Notes: generated by a model from the sequence alone, not told the origin. Shown: positions 46,829 to 58,385, counted from the first letter of the stretch. The stretch: DNA of 64,000 nt from Xylona heveae TC161 (GCF_001619985.1 NW_017264195.1:372001-436000); one strand, 5' to 3'. Made by a program: numbers and translations.

Positions 46829-48763
46829 GAGGACGTGAAACAATCCCAACTTGCAATAGAGAAACGGGGTCGGACTGGTTCGTGCAGGAGATTGCAATGT
46901 CTTGTTCCTGTCGTGCACGAAGAGAAGCATCGAGGCATCGAGGCATCAGCAGTCAAGGACGGCATAGTGTGCAAGGTCAGGTAGGTACTTAATGCAAGGG
47001 GAAGCAAAAATTGGTGTGGAAGATCTCGGTAGGTTTAGAAAAGAGCGCTAAAGTTTAGTCTACCACAGATGTGGCATTTGGTCTAAACTGTGGTCTTCCA
47101 TGCGTACTCGTAGGAGGTAAAAGGTAGGTCTGCTATCGGGAGAAACCTCAAGACCGGTAGTTCAAAAATTTTCTCAGAATCCGGAGATTGGGAAATCTGC
47201 ATGGTCGATGAAACGGGTGCTATGGGGACGAGCAGGAAAAATCGGAAGAAAATGGGGAAATTAGGAATGGTCTTCTTCTTCAATTCAAAACTACTTTTAG
47301 TTTAGGTTTACACGTCCTTGGACGGTGTGTCGGTGTGTCGTGTGTGTAGGAAGCGTCCCTAGCTTCACGTTCCTTTAGCTATGCGAAACTAACGCCAGGT
47401 GTGGCCCATTAAGCCCTCTTGGTGACCTGATGGTTAAACTCCCAGAGCGACAAACCTGACTGAAGCGGACTCTCGTCCTGTATTGCTGTGGCCCAGGTAG
47501 TTTACACGGTAAGAAAAGCCGGGGCTCCGCTGATCAGCATCGATCATGGTAAACTGGAACTGGGTACCTAGTTTTAAGCCGTTTCACTTTTTGCATTGTC
47601 CTGTGGAAAAGGGATGATCCAGCGCGAGTTCGAATTTTTTTTTTTTTGAGCTCAAGGACAGGTCCTATTCGATCGACAGTCATAGGGAAGATCCCCCATT
47701 GAACCCCCTGTACACATCACAAGGTTACAACGAGGAAACCCCACGTTCAAAACGTTCTCGAGTCACTCGCACAATCACGTAGCATACCTTAAACGAGACC
47801 CAAACCTTTGGGTAACGTATCTCTGGGGGCGAGTGAAAAGGTACTTGACGTACAGCAGGCGAACTGTACCCCATATGTGACCCTGTGGCACAGCTTATAC
47901 GGCACAGGGTGCACCATTGCATCTAATCAAATGGGCGACTGGCAGGTGCTCTGGCTCGTGACTGGCGCTGTCGCAGACTACCGCCTTTGTTCCTGTAAAT
48001 ATCTGGAAAAACCAGACCGCGTTTGCAGCAGACATTGGTCGGTCATTGAAATGTTCTGTTGGTCTGGTCCCATGTTCCCTGCAAGAATTGTACGACTTGC
48101 TACAGATATCGCCTGAGCTCATGCTTTCCCATTGCTGCAGTGTTGGAGATCCATGTTTCTATTTCTCATGAACCTCTCCAGGGGAAAGGTCTCAAACACA
48201 CCGCAAGAGAAGCAGGCGGAGGAGGTTGGTCATGAAGCATTCAGGGAATTTTTTTTTTTTTTTGATCTGCTCTGTGCGGCCTGTCTCGCTTGTATGTGCT
48301 TCAAGACGGCCAAGCTGCCCAACGTATGTGTGATTCCCAGGTACAGGGTATGTTGAGCCGCTCAGCGTGATGCTGAACAATCTGCTCGTGGCCCGAACTA
48401 TTAGACTATTAGACCAATAGCTATGATACTGCGGCAAATTTCGTTTGTTACAGGTAGTGGTACGTTAAAAATGGCTTCATTTGCCCGACTAAGCTGTTAC
48501 TTGCCACCGTAAGGAATGATGTGTTGCTGGGACAGTAATATTGCCGGCCTCGCCGAGGCGTCGCCATGTTGTGTGCCGCCATCAAGCGGTGACCACATTG
48601 AGAGGCCTCAAACTAGGATGTCGACGAGACCCACCTATCCAGAACAATGAGGGTCTGCAATTAAACAAAGAGCAGTCATTTCATCCTGCTACCCCAGTAT
48701 TGCCACTGTAGAAACAAGACGCAATACTCTGGCGCGTCCATTCTCGTGCAGTGTTTCTTCTAC

Positions 48764-49891
48764 TTAGTTCATTTGATTGGCTGCTTCGCGCTCAAGAACG
48801 GTTTTTCTGGCTGTAAATTCTTCGCCTCTAAAATTATTCGGCCATCCACAATCCAAATAGAGCGCCTTGATGGCATATAGAAAATACTGACTCATGTCAT
48901 GTAAAAGTCAACAACGGGCAACACTTTGATTGCCAGTTGCAAAGGGGTGGCATGTCATTGACGACTTACATCAGCGTCCTGTGCCGTCAAACCAGCAATA
49001 GGAAGCTGCTTCGGCGTGGGAGCTATCTCAGATATGTTGATGGGTGTATACTCGAGACTTCGCAACGAGTCAGTCATTTGTCGAATGACCTCGACTGCAT
49101 CACCTTTTCGATGCCCCCTGGAGGTATATTGACAGCACTCCAAAGGTACATTTGCAAGATCGCTCGCTCAGTGTGACATTTGTGCTTGGCCTCCAAACTG
49201 TAAGCTCTCCAGTACGTACATCGAGCATCCAGTTCTCGCCTTCGCGGAATGCTTGCGCAAGCAGAGTCTCCCATGGGTTGACATATGCGGGGACTTCGTC
49301 GTCAGCTTCGCTGATGCGGAGAGACAAAGGATCACGTGAGTTCCAGATGCCGCCCAGCGTGGTGTAATCGACTGGGAAGGTCTGATACATTATTACAGTT
49401 GATGCATGCCCGGGCTGGGACATGTCAATGTAGGGAAGACGTTTGAGAAGTGATATAACATTGTCAGAAAGGCCTTGGGATCGGGCAAAGTTTTCGTCAA
49501 TGGGGTGAGGTGGGAGCTTGAGCCGCGACCGCGGAAGATGTCGCATCCCAATCAAAAGCTCATAATGAGCGAGGAGAGCTGCTGCGATGCCGTCTGGATC
49601 CAATTCTGGCATTTCTTCAACCTCTTTGTGGATGGAAACTGGTAAAACGTGCACCACCAACTCATTCCCATAGCTTTCGAGCTTGCTAAACTCAAATTCC
49701 CATGCCTTCACGTGATAATGTATCAGCCAAAAGCTTGGACTTGACTGATCACACACAAGTTACTTTGCAGCTCCAGGATAAGACAGGTACAATAGCGATA
49801 TCATTGGACGCCTTGAGTTTTGGGGTTGCGTTTAGGTGGCGCTTCCAAAACGTACAAAGAAAATGTTGAAACAGTTGACGTGACTGGTCAT
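48764..49891 (-). CDS. Uncharacterised four-exon fungal protein
   Basis: Proposed minus-strand exons 49856-49891, 49150-49744, 48970-49103 and 48764-48886 give 295 residues. The long second exon is clearly coding: AWEFEFSKLESYGNELVVHVLPVSIH, HYELLIGMRHLPRSRLKLPP, NVISLLKRLPYID and YVNPWETLLAQAFREGENWMLDVRTGELTVW, each read in continuous frame. The next exons keep frame through DAVEVIRQMTDSLRSLEYTP and LYLDCGWPNNFRGEEF to a stop at 48764. The pattern (acidic, WE-x-LL ... D-x-R-x-G-x-x-x-W ... GWP-NF) looks like a family of uncharacterised filamentous-fungal proteins. I cannot assign a function, and no signal or membrane segment is seen. Least certain are the start exon (ATG 49891 with a 111-nt intron) and the 46-nt intron 49104-49149. 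It is the only supportable gene between 42.6 and 54.8 kb. Confidence 0.6.
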
Positions 49892-50639
49892 ATACCTCAA
49901 CCCCATGTGAGTTCAAAAGGGAGACAAGAAAGACGTGAGAAAAAGAAAAAGTGAAATGAGACGGTCACCCCAGGTGGTTAAGCCGAGCCCTTACACCGCA
50001 CTTCTTAATTTGACCTTTTTCGGACTATGTCACATATGCAAGGGAGTGGCGACATGCATCTTGCATGTGCAGGTGCAGGTCGAAGACAGACGGCTACGAA
50101 AGTGACTTTGTGCGATGCTGGTGGCTGGTATACGAAGAGAGACAGTGTGACTTGATTGAGTGACAGAAATATATGTACCTATTTCTTGAATGCTGTGCCT
50201 CCTCCTTTTGCTGTTCAATTCGTCCCACAAGACGTGTGGCGAGCAAAGGCTACCAGATTACTAGACTGCTGGGAGTAACTAGAGCTTACGCCGTAAAGTG
50301 CCCGTATCGTGCTGACTCGAGGTCGAGCCAACGCCAATCCCACGTTACTCGTTCCGGCGTTAAGCCACGCTCTGCATGTCCAGGAAGCCTTGTATCTCGC
50401 GCGGTCTAGCCATGTGGTATGCCAAGCTAGTCTAGAGCAAGCATTTCTCTTCCGACGAACTCGTTGTCGAGAAAGACTCAAGGGTGATCAAATTTTAGCC
50501 AATGGGTATGCATACAGAGGTAGACCATATAACGGCGACACATAATCGAGTAATTTTGTAGCTTGAAGCGGAGGGTTTTTCGGTGATGAGGATGAATCGG
50601 AGCCTAGTTAATAGCTTCGCAAGTATCTTCTGAAAAAGG

Positions 50640-51660
50640 ACTTAGATCTTATGGTCAGTAAGGCAGTCGATCAAGGTTCCATGGTTCAAAAAACGCGGGA
50701 GGTTCGATCCTTCCATGATTTCTTCGGGCCAGCCGAAATACCAAGGGCCGGAGCGCGATATGAATCTTGGTACGATCGAAGCTAAAGTGCGACGGAGTCA
50801 TTTTAGGGCGTTTAACTGATCAACTATCATGAAACGAGCCAGAGTAATGCGATCGACGGCGTGAGTAAGCATTAGAACGAACCTCCGAGAGTGGAACTCA
50901 GGTCAAGCCAGCCGCGTCTTGCTGATATGTAATCCCGTTAGTATCGAGCTATGAAATACTGTATCGAAAAATCCTGGACAGAAGAATTTGAAGCTCCGTA
51001 AGGCTAACCCGCTGGAACGGTAACCGTAAATATGCCAAGCCTTGCGAACGATATCGTCAACTCCAAGTTCACGAATAGCGGGTCTGCATCTTATTGAAGA
51101 GTCTAGAATCTATAGACCAAGCTTATCTGAATTCCAGCCGACTTGGAGATGATAACATTCACCATTTTTCAAGATCGTTGTGTTGCGTAGAAAATGCTGT
51201 AATATTAATTGCGAAAGTCATAAGATAATTTCCCAGACATGCTAAATTCTCGGAGGAGAAATGCATTAAGAGAATCTAGCTTGACAGTTTTGATAGTACA
51301 GCTTTGAGCTATGAAAATTTCTGACGGAGCCTCGGCATCTCATTCTCGGAGCCTCCGAACGGGTCGCTATCCATGAACTTCTCAATCTGATGATGATTCG
51401 GCCTCAGCTCGTGTCTCCTAGCGCATCATGATAGTGGACTTTCTGCTTCACCATTTTAATGGCTTCCTGGATGGATCTTTTGATGGAATTAGCAGAAGAA
51501 ATTACGCCACAGCTGAATTTCTCAGAAAAGTGGCAGGGGTGTACGAGCTGAGCGTGCTAATCTGCGGTCCGATTGCTTTATCTCCACGAGGCGATTATGC
51601 AATCGTTGAGCGTCCTCAGACCACCAAGCGTCATAGATTATCCCATAATGTTTCGTAAGT
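50640..51660 (-). pseudogene. Eroded remnant of an unidentified protein gene
   Basis: On the minus strand several stretches read as protein-like sequence with a non-random amino acid mix. Examples are IYDAWWSEDAQRLHNRLVEI (about 51637-51578), IEKFMDSDPFGGSENEMPRL (about 51385-51326), RITLARFMIVDQLNAL (about 50850-50803) and WYFGWPEEIMEG (about 50745-50710). They are separated by stops and frame changes too frequent for a functional gene, even allowing introns. The order is collinear on one strand, consistent with one decayed gene of about 1 kb. I cannot name the family. The adjacent intact gene (48764-49891) is on the same strand but shows no obvious similarity to it. Confidence 0.4.
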
Positions 51661-51732
51661 TTATGCTCAAATTATTCAAGTAACAGTTTCACTAATTGTA
51701 TTATGCTGAGACGTAAACCAGATTGCGTCCCC

Positions 51733-51772
51733 TTTTTATTTATTTATTTATTTTTATTTTTATTTTTTTTTG
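51733..51772 (+). repeat. T-rich (TTTA)n tract
   Basis: TTTATTTATTTA followed by longer T-runs. Confidence 0.85.
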
Positions 51773-52049
51773 GTTGATTTACTGGCAATTTAATCTGCAG
51801 TAAAGTTCAGAATTATTTTAAAAATTCCGTAAAATATATTTATCTAATTGCATTTATTTGCACATATTCCATATCAACGTCTTTATTCGTACTCTATATG
51901 AAATTAGGCGGCGTATATCATTTTGTCTCCAGCAAGTATGGATGTCTCATGTTTGTCGTCGTACTTGTTACTCACTTGCAACATGTTTCTCGTGCAGTAT
52001 TCATCGTGTAACTCTCCGTTCAGATCCAAGAAGATTTGTGTTAAAACGC

Positions 52050-52390
52050 CATCGCTTATTCCTCCCTTGGTCTACCAAGGCATCGCATCACTCTATATTC
52101 CCTTGCTTCGTGCACGCACACACCCTCAATCCTTGCATCAGCGCCTAATCATTCCCTCTCAAGTATATCCAATGAAGCCTAATTCTAGATTTGTCTTTCC
52201 ACACGCTTAAGCTTTCCAAGTATTTTCCAATGCAGCGCAAATCCAGCTTATTCTTTCCTTTTGGCGTTTGCGCGTCCATTTTCAGCCAACCTGGCCACTG
52301 ACACTACGCTTAGACTTTCCATCACCCTTTTATCAACGCTTAAAGTTTCCGACAATCTGCAGCAAGCGCTTGGCCTTTAATGAATGTTTC
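52050..52390 (+). repeat. Degenerate CGCTTA-n-CTTTCC motif cluster
   Basis: Six loosely related copies, near 52053 (CGCTTATTCCTCCC), 52140 (CGCCTAATCATTCCC), 52205 (CGCTTAAGCTTTCC), 52307 (CGCTTAGACTTTCC), 52339 (CGCTTAAAGTTTCC) and 52369 (CGCTTGGCCTTTAA). Spacing varies from about 30 to 100 bases. Function unknown; could be a decayed tandem repeat. Confidence 0.5.
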
Positions 52391-54799
52391 ATTTTCACCT
52401 GGTTTCCATATCCATTTGCGGAAGTCTCAGATATCGATAACTATGCATTCATGTCACAATTTCCTCTCAATTGTTGGATCTTCCTTGTCGCACAAGATGC
52501 CTTTCTCACCTGATAGAGCACCTTCGACATGCTCTTGACGGGCAAGTCCTGACTAGACCTGCCATAAAACTGGATCGACAGTCTAAAACAAGACTTTCAG
52601 CCGGATATACTTTCCACGTCCTTTCATTTACAATGACTGGATTCAAGGTCTCAGAAGGCAGTTAGTCGCGCAGACGCAAGGGCAGAATATTGGGTTTCTA
52701 TCAGACATACACCTGTTTGCAACTAACCCGATAGATCTCACCCATCTTTTCTTCCTGCAGCGGGTATGATATGATATGTTATGGTAGAGGTCTCGTCTCT
52801 GGTTCCACCGTGACGAGACTGACGAGACTGACGATGATCAACCCCAGTTATTACCACCATCGTGGGCCTCGAAGTTCAATGTAACAGTTAACATACTGTG
52901 TCACGCAGTCCAGAATATCTGATTTACATAGTTCGTCACCCAGTGGTCGAATATCCCCTGACATTAGGGTTCTGGCCCAGACATGTGTCATCATCAGCTC
53001 TACACAACGCCTTGAACCGATCTGTATGCAAACGTCTTGATGCCAAAAACGCCCGCACAGGGGAAATACTTTAAGTTTAAACTTTATCGAAATGCAGGAC
53101 TCCTCTGCTCTGGCCTTGAATTTCCCCTGCGTCTAATGTCCGTGTGCTCGGCCACATGCATGTGCTGTGTCTCTGTGTCCAGACACTGCTGAGTACGCGG
53201 TACTCTCAGCTCAACTTTAAACCCCCCCCCCATATACGAAGCTAAATGCCTACATTGTACACAGCAGCTCGGCATACAGGTACGAGTTGTTGGCTCCACG
53301 GCATGAGGGGTAAACTACCTAAGGCAGCTCAACATCTGGGCTTCTTTCCACTGCGGCTGTAGCCTGTCGCCTGTCGTATTTGGACTTGCACCTAGGGCTG
53401 GGGCCCAGCCACGCTTTTTTTTTCTCCTTCCAGTGGACTTTCTGCATTGACAATGTACAGATAGCACCCCGCTCCCGTTCTCTCCCGGCTTAGATACGCG
53501 GCAGTGCGGCACTGACAGCTATATGTAACTAGCTGATGTCGCCCCTGGCTGCCGCCCTGACTGGTCCACTTTGTGGAAAAAGAGCACAGCATCCACGTGA
53601 AGTCGGCTGAGACATGGCTAGATAACCATAGAAACGTGTACGGCGTACGGCACTTGATAAAGCACGCTGCACGCTGCACGCAAGTCAAGTTACAGTGTAC
53701 AGTATCAAAATTGAGCCGGTGAAATGTGTAATCTTCTAATCACAGTAATCAGAATTGACTTGCATTCAGCGATCTGCGTCCTGTCGTCGTAATCCTTCGA
53801 TTACGACCACGTAGGAGAGCATCAAGCATATGCAAAGCTCGGAAATTATACACTGCATGTGCCTTTCTTTTCTCACGAGGACTGAAAAGAGAGACTCGGG
53901 AAATACGTTTGAAGTCCCGCAGATATATTCTGCCCTAAATGATACACAAAGTAGATCATCTTGACCACGCCTCTCGTGCTGATCATCACCTTTCTTGTGG
54001 TCAACATGCAACGAGAGACAATTGCCATGCAAGTATCACTTCATCACTTTGAAACAGCCTGATGCCTGTCTCTCCTCCCTTCTACCACATTAATCACTGC
54101 CTTCGTTGGGGAGTAAGGCACTCGTAGGTTGAGCATGTAGTGTTGTTGACTTGTCAGTATGGATAAACGTGCAATACGAAGCATGACGCATGAAGGACGA
54201 AAAATAAAGCACAAAGCATGTAGTCTGTTGGAGCATAAAAGTTAAACTTTCCGCGTGGTTGTTGTGTCAGCGACTCAGTGGTGGTTTCACTTTATCCTTT
54301 TGTCCATCTACGTTGTGACCATGTCTTTATGAACTTCTAGTCCAATGGAAAGGTGGTGATGTTAGTCGTATGACTGTATCTGTCGTCTGTGTCTGTCGTC
54401 TGTGGACTGGAGACTGGATACTGGTACTGGGGTCTGGAGACTGGAGACCGGAGACTAAGACTGAATATCGGAGGGTGTATTCAACCACTTCATGAGATGG
54501 TCAGATGAAGATATGTTGACATTTGACAGATGATACAATGGCACGGAAACAAAGTATTGATGACATGTTGGCACAACTGTATAGAAACAGATTAAATATC
54601 ATTCGACGCTCTGGTGCGAGAATGTGGCTGTAGAGCGCTCCGTCAACTCATGATTATATCCCCTGATTGCGAACACGTAAAAGAAAGAGAGAAAAGAGTA
54701 AATACGAGAAATTATGAGACAAATTAATAACATTTGAAATAAGACGAATAAGATAAATAAGATAAATAAAATAAAATAAATAAATAAAATTGCTCGTCA

Positions 54800-55897
54800 T
54801 CAAACAACATGATGGGTTGATGATTCCCTTCCACCCTCTAGAGAAATATCCGATACCACCGAAACAGCGTCGTCTGCGCTTCGGAACGGGTTTTCGCCAT
54901 CGTGCAAGTGCGTATCAGATATATCAGACACTGCATCCCAATCATCGCGCCGTGGCTCATTTCCTGTTCCTGTTCCAGTTCCAGTTCCAGCGTGTTGCTG
55001 CTCGCCTTGAGTTGCGGTTCCATTTCCATTTCCACTTGACGGCGTCTCACGCAAGAGATCCCCGGACTCTCTTTGCTCTCGTGCAAGTGATCTTGGTCGA
55101 TATGGTGGTGGCGGGGGCTCTTCAAGACCATGGGGCAAGGGTTGAGCATTCGCTGCGAGGGCCGCAGTGTCGATACCTGTGTAGTATCCTGACGAGATGC
55201 TGGCATGTCGTTGCGGCATGGCGCCAAATGGAGCAGCAGATTGTTGATAATACGCAGGCAACATTTCGGGCCCAGCATGTACTGCGGCGCGACTGTTTGG
55301 ACCTAGCAAGTCTCCCCTTTCCTGCTGCTGCGCGGCCGCCGCTTGCTTCTTCTTCTTTCGGACGAGGAAGATAAAGAAGCAAACAAAACTAAGCGCAACG
55401 AGGATCAAGATTGGAAACACAATAGCTGCGATTAGCTGGCCGGTACTCAATTGATGACTTGTTGAATCGTCAGGATTGGTGACGAGAAGAGCAGTCGGCG
55501 AAGAGCTCGATTGGCCCGAAGCGGCAACGACAGCAGCATTGGTGATGGTGGGAGACGTAGTAAACGATGGGTTTATAGCTGTTGCTCCTGAGAAAGGCTC
55601 TCCCGTATGGCTCCCCGTCATCCACGGGCCGTGCCCACCAAACGGGCCTGTGTGACTGCCAGTGTATCCCGTCCAATGTGGTCCCGGTCTGGACTCGAAA
55701 GGAAATTCACTAAAAAAACTCGATGCCGCGGCGGGGTTCACGACGTGGTGAGGAGAAAAGTTGGTCTCCTGAGACGGAGGCCAATCTAGTGACCGAAAGG
55801 CAGAACTGGCGGCGGCCGGCTCATCGGTGAAGTAGGTAAATGGATCGCCGTCGGTCCACGATGACGGGGCAGCTTGCCGCCGTGCTTTGGGGCCCAT
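54800..55897 (-). CDS. Single-pass membrane protein with Pro-rich PPPPPY motif, function unknown
   Basis: Intronless, 365 residues. The N-terminal about 150 residues are Ser/Pro/Gly-rich, with an internal duplication of TGSHTG-x-PF (GSHTGPFGG, GSHTGEPFSG), and lack a signal peptide. One clear membrane helix follows (residues about 152-176, LIAAIVFPILILVALSFVCFFIFLV in two pieces) with a stop-transfer RKKKKQ. The cytoplasmic part has EEPPPPPYRPRSL, a PPxY-like WW ligand, then a Gly-Thr repeat (GTGTGTGTG) and an acidic C-terminus with two DAVSDISD/DAVSVVSDIS copies. The architecture resembles fungal single-pass wall/stress-sensor-like or Rsp5-adaptor-like proteins. No cysteine-rich sensor domain (WSC) is present. 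Assignment beyond topology is not possible. Confidence 0.75.
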   Translation of the reverse strand: MGPKARRQAAPSSWTDGDPFTYFTDEPAAASSAFRSLDWPPSQETNFSPHHVVNPAAASSFFSEFPFESRPGPHWTGYTGSHTGPFGGHGPWMTGSHTGEPFSGATAINPSFTTSPTITNAAVVAASGQSSSSPTALLVTNPDDSTSHQLSTGQLIAAIVFPILILVALSFVCFFIFLVRKKKKQAAAAQQQERGDLLGPNSRAAVHAGPEMLPAYYQQSAAPFGAMPQRHASISSGYYTGIDTAALAANAQPLPHGLEEPPPPPYRPRSLAREQRESGDLLRETPSSGNGNGTATQGEQQHAGTGTGTGTGNEPRRDDWDAVSDISDTHLHDGENPFRSADDAVSVVSDISLEGGRESSTHHVV

Positions 55898-56842
55898 CGT
55901 TTTATTTTATTTTATGTTTCTTTTTATTTTCGGTCCTTGGGCAGAAGAATTCACTGTAGGTGCTTGGGATGTTGATTCTGTAAATATCGTTAATTTATGT
56001 GGAGTCGGTCAAGAGATATACTGGATGCCTATCGCCGGATGCGGACATACCATCAACCAGGACTCAACTATCCCACAACCCAAGCTTAACGAGACAATGA
56101 GAAACCACGAGAGGAAAATCGCAGTTGCAAGCAGAAACAGTACAATGCTTTCAAACCCCGCTTTTCGCTGTTTCTGTGCAGCCAAGAAGTACTATGACCC
56201 AGTAAAAGAGTAATAACCTCCCAGCACCGAAAGCGGAGAAGTTGTTCAGTAAAGTGGACAGATTAGCTGCAACATGTTCTCAAACAGAAGAGTAAAGGGA
56301 CGACATTGCTGAGATGTCTCCGCTTCATTGCTACGCTCAGCCCGGGCAACGTAAGACACGGGCTCGCCAGCTGACAGAAACGTGACATTTTGCGGCTCGA
56401 AAGGGTTCAATTGCTGCGCCCCGATAGTTGACAGGGTTACCAAGTATTATCTGCTCCGCCTCACTCCCCAGCTCGTATATAACCTTAACGAGCCCTAACT
56501 TAACCATTAAGTTATAGCTTATCCGCCCCCACTCGAAACCCCGCATTTTATTTGTCGATCACTTGTGTACACCAGAGCTTCAAATCATGATTATTTAATT
56601 TCTTTATGATGAAATGCGAAAGAAATGTTTCTCAACTCTGAATAATTCGTTTGGTATTTTTCAAATTATCAAGCGTAAAATTAATTTCATTGACGCGGCT
56701 AATTTACGTCCTCAGCTTTGTATCAATTTCAAGGTAAGTAGTCAGTCAAAAATATACAGTATATCCCAATCCTCCTAGTGAACCTGTTTCTTTTTTTCCC
56801 ATGGAGGTAACATTGTGCAAAACTCATCTCTATCCGACGGTA
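55898..56842. other. Intergenic
   Basis: About 945 bases. TTTTATTTTA strings directly precede the membrane protein gene (55900-55930), and the rest is AT-rich. No gene. Confidence 0.5.
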
Positions 56843-58385
56843 TCATGCCAGTCTTGCGTGTAGCAATTTGGCATTGTGCCAGATCCAGCTCCAGCTGCCC
56901 AGTAGTGCAGTTACTCCCGAAAATAGAATGATTGGACCATACTGCGTATTGTAGCCCCTATTCGGACCACGAGTGACAGCCTGGCTGTTCAACATGGCTA
57001 CACTCAACGGTCCACTAATCACGTTACCAATTCCCCGAGTGCCGGTAAAGAGGCCATAAACAAATCCCGTGTCGAGAGCCGGCTCCTCTTGTTTGAGAGC
57101 ACCCACAGCCCCCGACCAGGTCGAGCTAAATCCACCGGCAAAGAAGCCAAACGTAATTGCAAAAATGGTCAGCAAGGACACTTGTGACGAAAGACCCCAG
57201 AATAGAAACACGGCAATGGCCGACCCAGCTGTGCTGATTAGAATGACGTTTGTGACCTGGAAACTGTCGCAAAGAAGCCCGATCAGGGAGCTCCCAAACA
57301 CCGAAGTGCCGTTCAGCACGGCAATCTCGACCGTGCCAATCGTCGTAGAGAGGCCTATAGCGTTAGAATACGAGGACAGGTAAGTTGACGGCAGGAAATA
57401 GCCAAGACTCTGAAGCAGATTGCCAATCTGCAGGGCCCAGAATGATGACATTCTCATAAAGTTCAAGTTCAGGCTCCTTGGTGCCGAGTTTGGCGATAGT
57501 GGAAGTCGAGGTTTGATGACAAAAAGAAGTGGGCTCGTCACAGCCACCTACAAAAATATCAATATTATATTTTTCTCATTGGCTGAAGAACAAATGACTT
57601 ACGAGCCCTACACACCACGCCCACAGGGTCTTCTGCAACCCAAATCGATTCAGGGAAGCATTGACTGCCAATGGCAATGCAAATCCCACTGCACTTTTAG
57701 CACTCCCCATAACACCATACGCCAGACCCTTTCTTCTGACAAACCATTCGTCAAGATAGAGTGTTGGAGTGGTAAAGAGCATGGCGCTGCCAACGGCGTT
57801 CATAACACCCTGTGTTGCAATCAATTGCCAAAGCTCTGTTGCAAAAGATGAAAGCAGAAAGCTAGCCGTCGTAACGAACAGTCCCAATGGCCCACAGTGA
57901 CGACGGAGCCAAGGGTAGCGGGACAGAAGGGTGAACGTGAATGGAGATAGTAGATATAGCAGACCCTTGAAATGAAATTAGATATATCTGAGGGAAAATA
58001 TATGCCAAGAAGGTATGACAGACAGTTGCTGTAGTACCAATCACAGCAATGCTTGATTTATTCCCGCGAAAATCATCATGAGTAGCGTAATACTCTTGAA
58101 AGACACCAAATGTGATGGAAAATCCTAGTAAAGCCTGAGTGGCCAATTCTGCCAGATTTGCAAATCGTGCATACCCCATATTGGCAATTGAATTATTGAA
58201 CAACCAACAAGCATCAGCCAAGCAGATTTCCCTCCGTCTGCTTCAGGAAGAGCCGGCTGCTCAATTTCTGTATTGGACTGCTGATCTGGAGAGTCCATTT
58301 CGAAGCTTGCCCTATCTATGACATTATCGTTGGTTCTAGTGCTGGGTGAGCGGTTGAGCTCAAAGCTCTCATTGATTGATGTCAT
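56843..58385 (-). CDS. MFS transporter, monocarboxylate-porter (MCP) type
   Basis: Minus-strand exons 58175-58385, 58024-58124, 57603-57965 and 56843-57547 give 459 residues. Junctions rebuild IIQLPIWGFSITFGVFQEYY, IGTTATGLLYLLSPFTFTLL and WCVGLVAVTSPLLFVIKPRL. The GFSITFGVFQEYY block in TM1 is the MCP signature; later blocks include LYLDEWFVRRKGLAYGVMGS (loop after TM4) and YGLFTGTRGIGNVISGPL in the C-half. About twelve spans are expected. Relatives import monocarboxylates, riboflavin or other small organics; the substrate cannot be told from sequence. A hydrophilic N-terminus of about 55 residues precedes TM1. The second intron starts with the less common GTCTGT, but its phase and protein continuity support it. 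The gene is divergent from the AIM3-like gene over 274 bases. Confidence 0.9.

Larger units (their letters stand above)
42590..48763. other. 6.2 kb gene-free, simple-repeat-rich interval
   Basis: No protein gene supported on either strand. It starts with the RGS gene promoter/leader, a long purine-rich (+ strand) tract at 42840-43340. There follow CT-repeats, a GGTGCTT heptamer repeat, CA and GTAT repeats (43800-44100), CTTGTC repeats (about 44262-44277), GAGTCAAC x3, TAGGTA/TACCTA motifs (44640-46120 and 46976-46990), TACGGAGTA motifs, and an A-run of 22 at 46807. The open frames in 43550-44450 are simple-sequence translations. Nothing indicates a transposon. Confidence 0.55.
49892..54799. 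other. 4.9 kb gene-poor interval
   Basis: Contains the promoter of the preceding gene, an eroded coding remnant (about 50640-51660, listed separately), a T-rich TTTA run (51733-51772), a cluster of degenerate CGCTT...TTTCC motifs (52050-52390), small ACGAGACTG repeats (52813-52834), a CTGGAGACTGGA-type repeat (54403-54455) and AAATA repeats (54755-54790). No intact gene recognised. Confidence 0.5.

Noticed and set aside
50680-50730. tRNA-like T-arm on the plus strand (GGAGG-TTCGATC-CTTCC)
   Set aside because: The 5-bp T-stem pairs, but no D-arm, anticodon arm or acceptor stem can be placed upstream. It also overlaps protein-like sequence on the other strand.
50560-51660. Nuclear copy of mitochondrial DNA
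   Set aside because: Base composition is not strongly AT-rich and no mitochondrial gene could be recognised.
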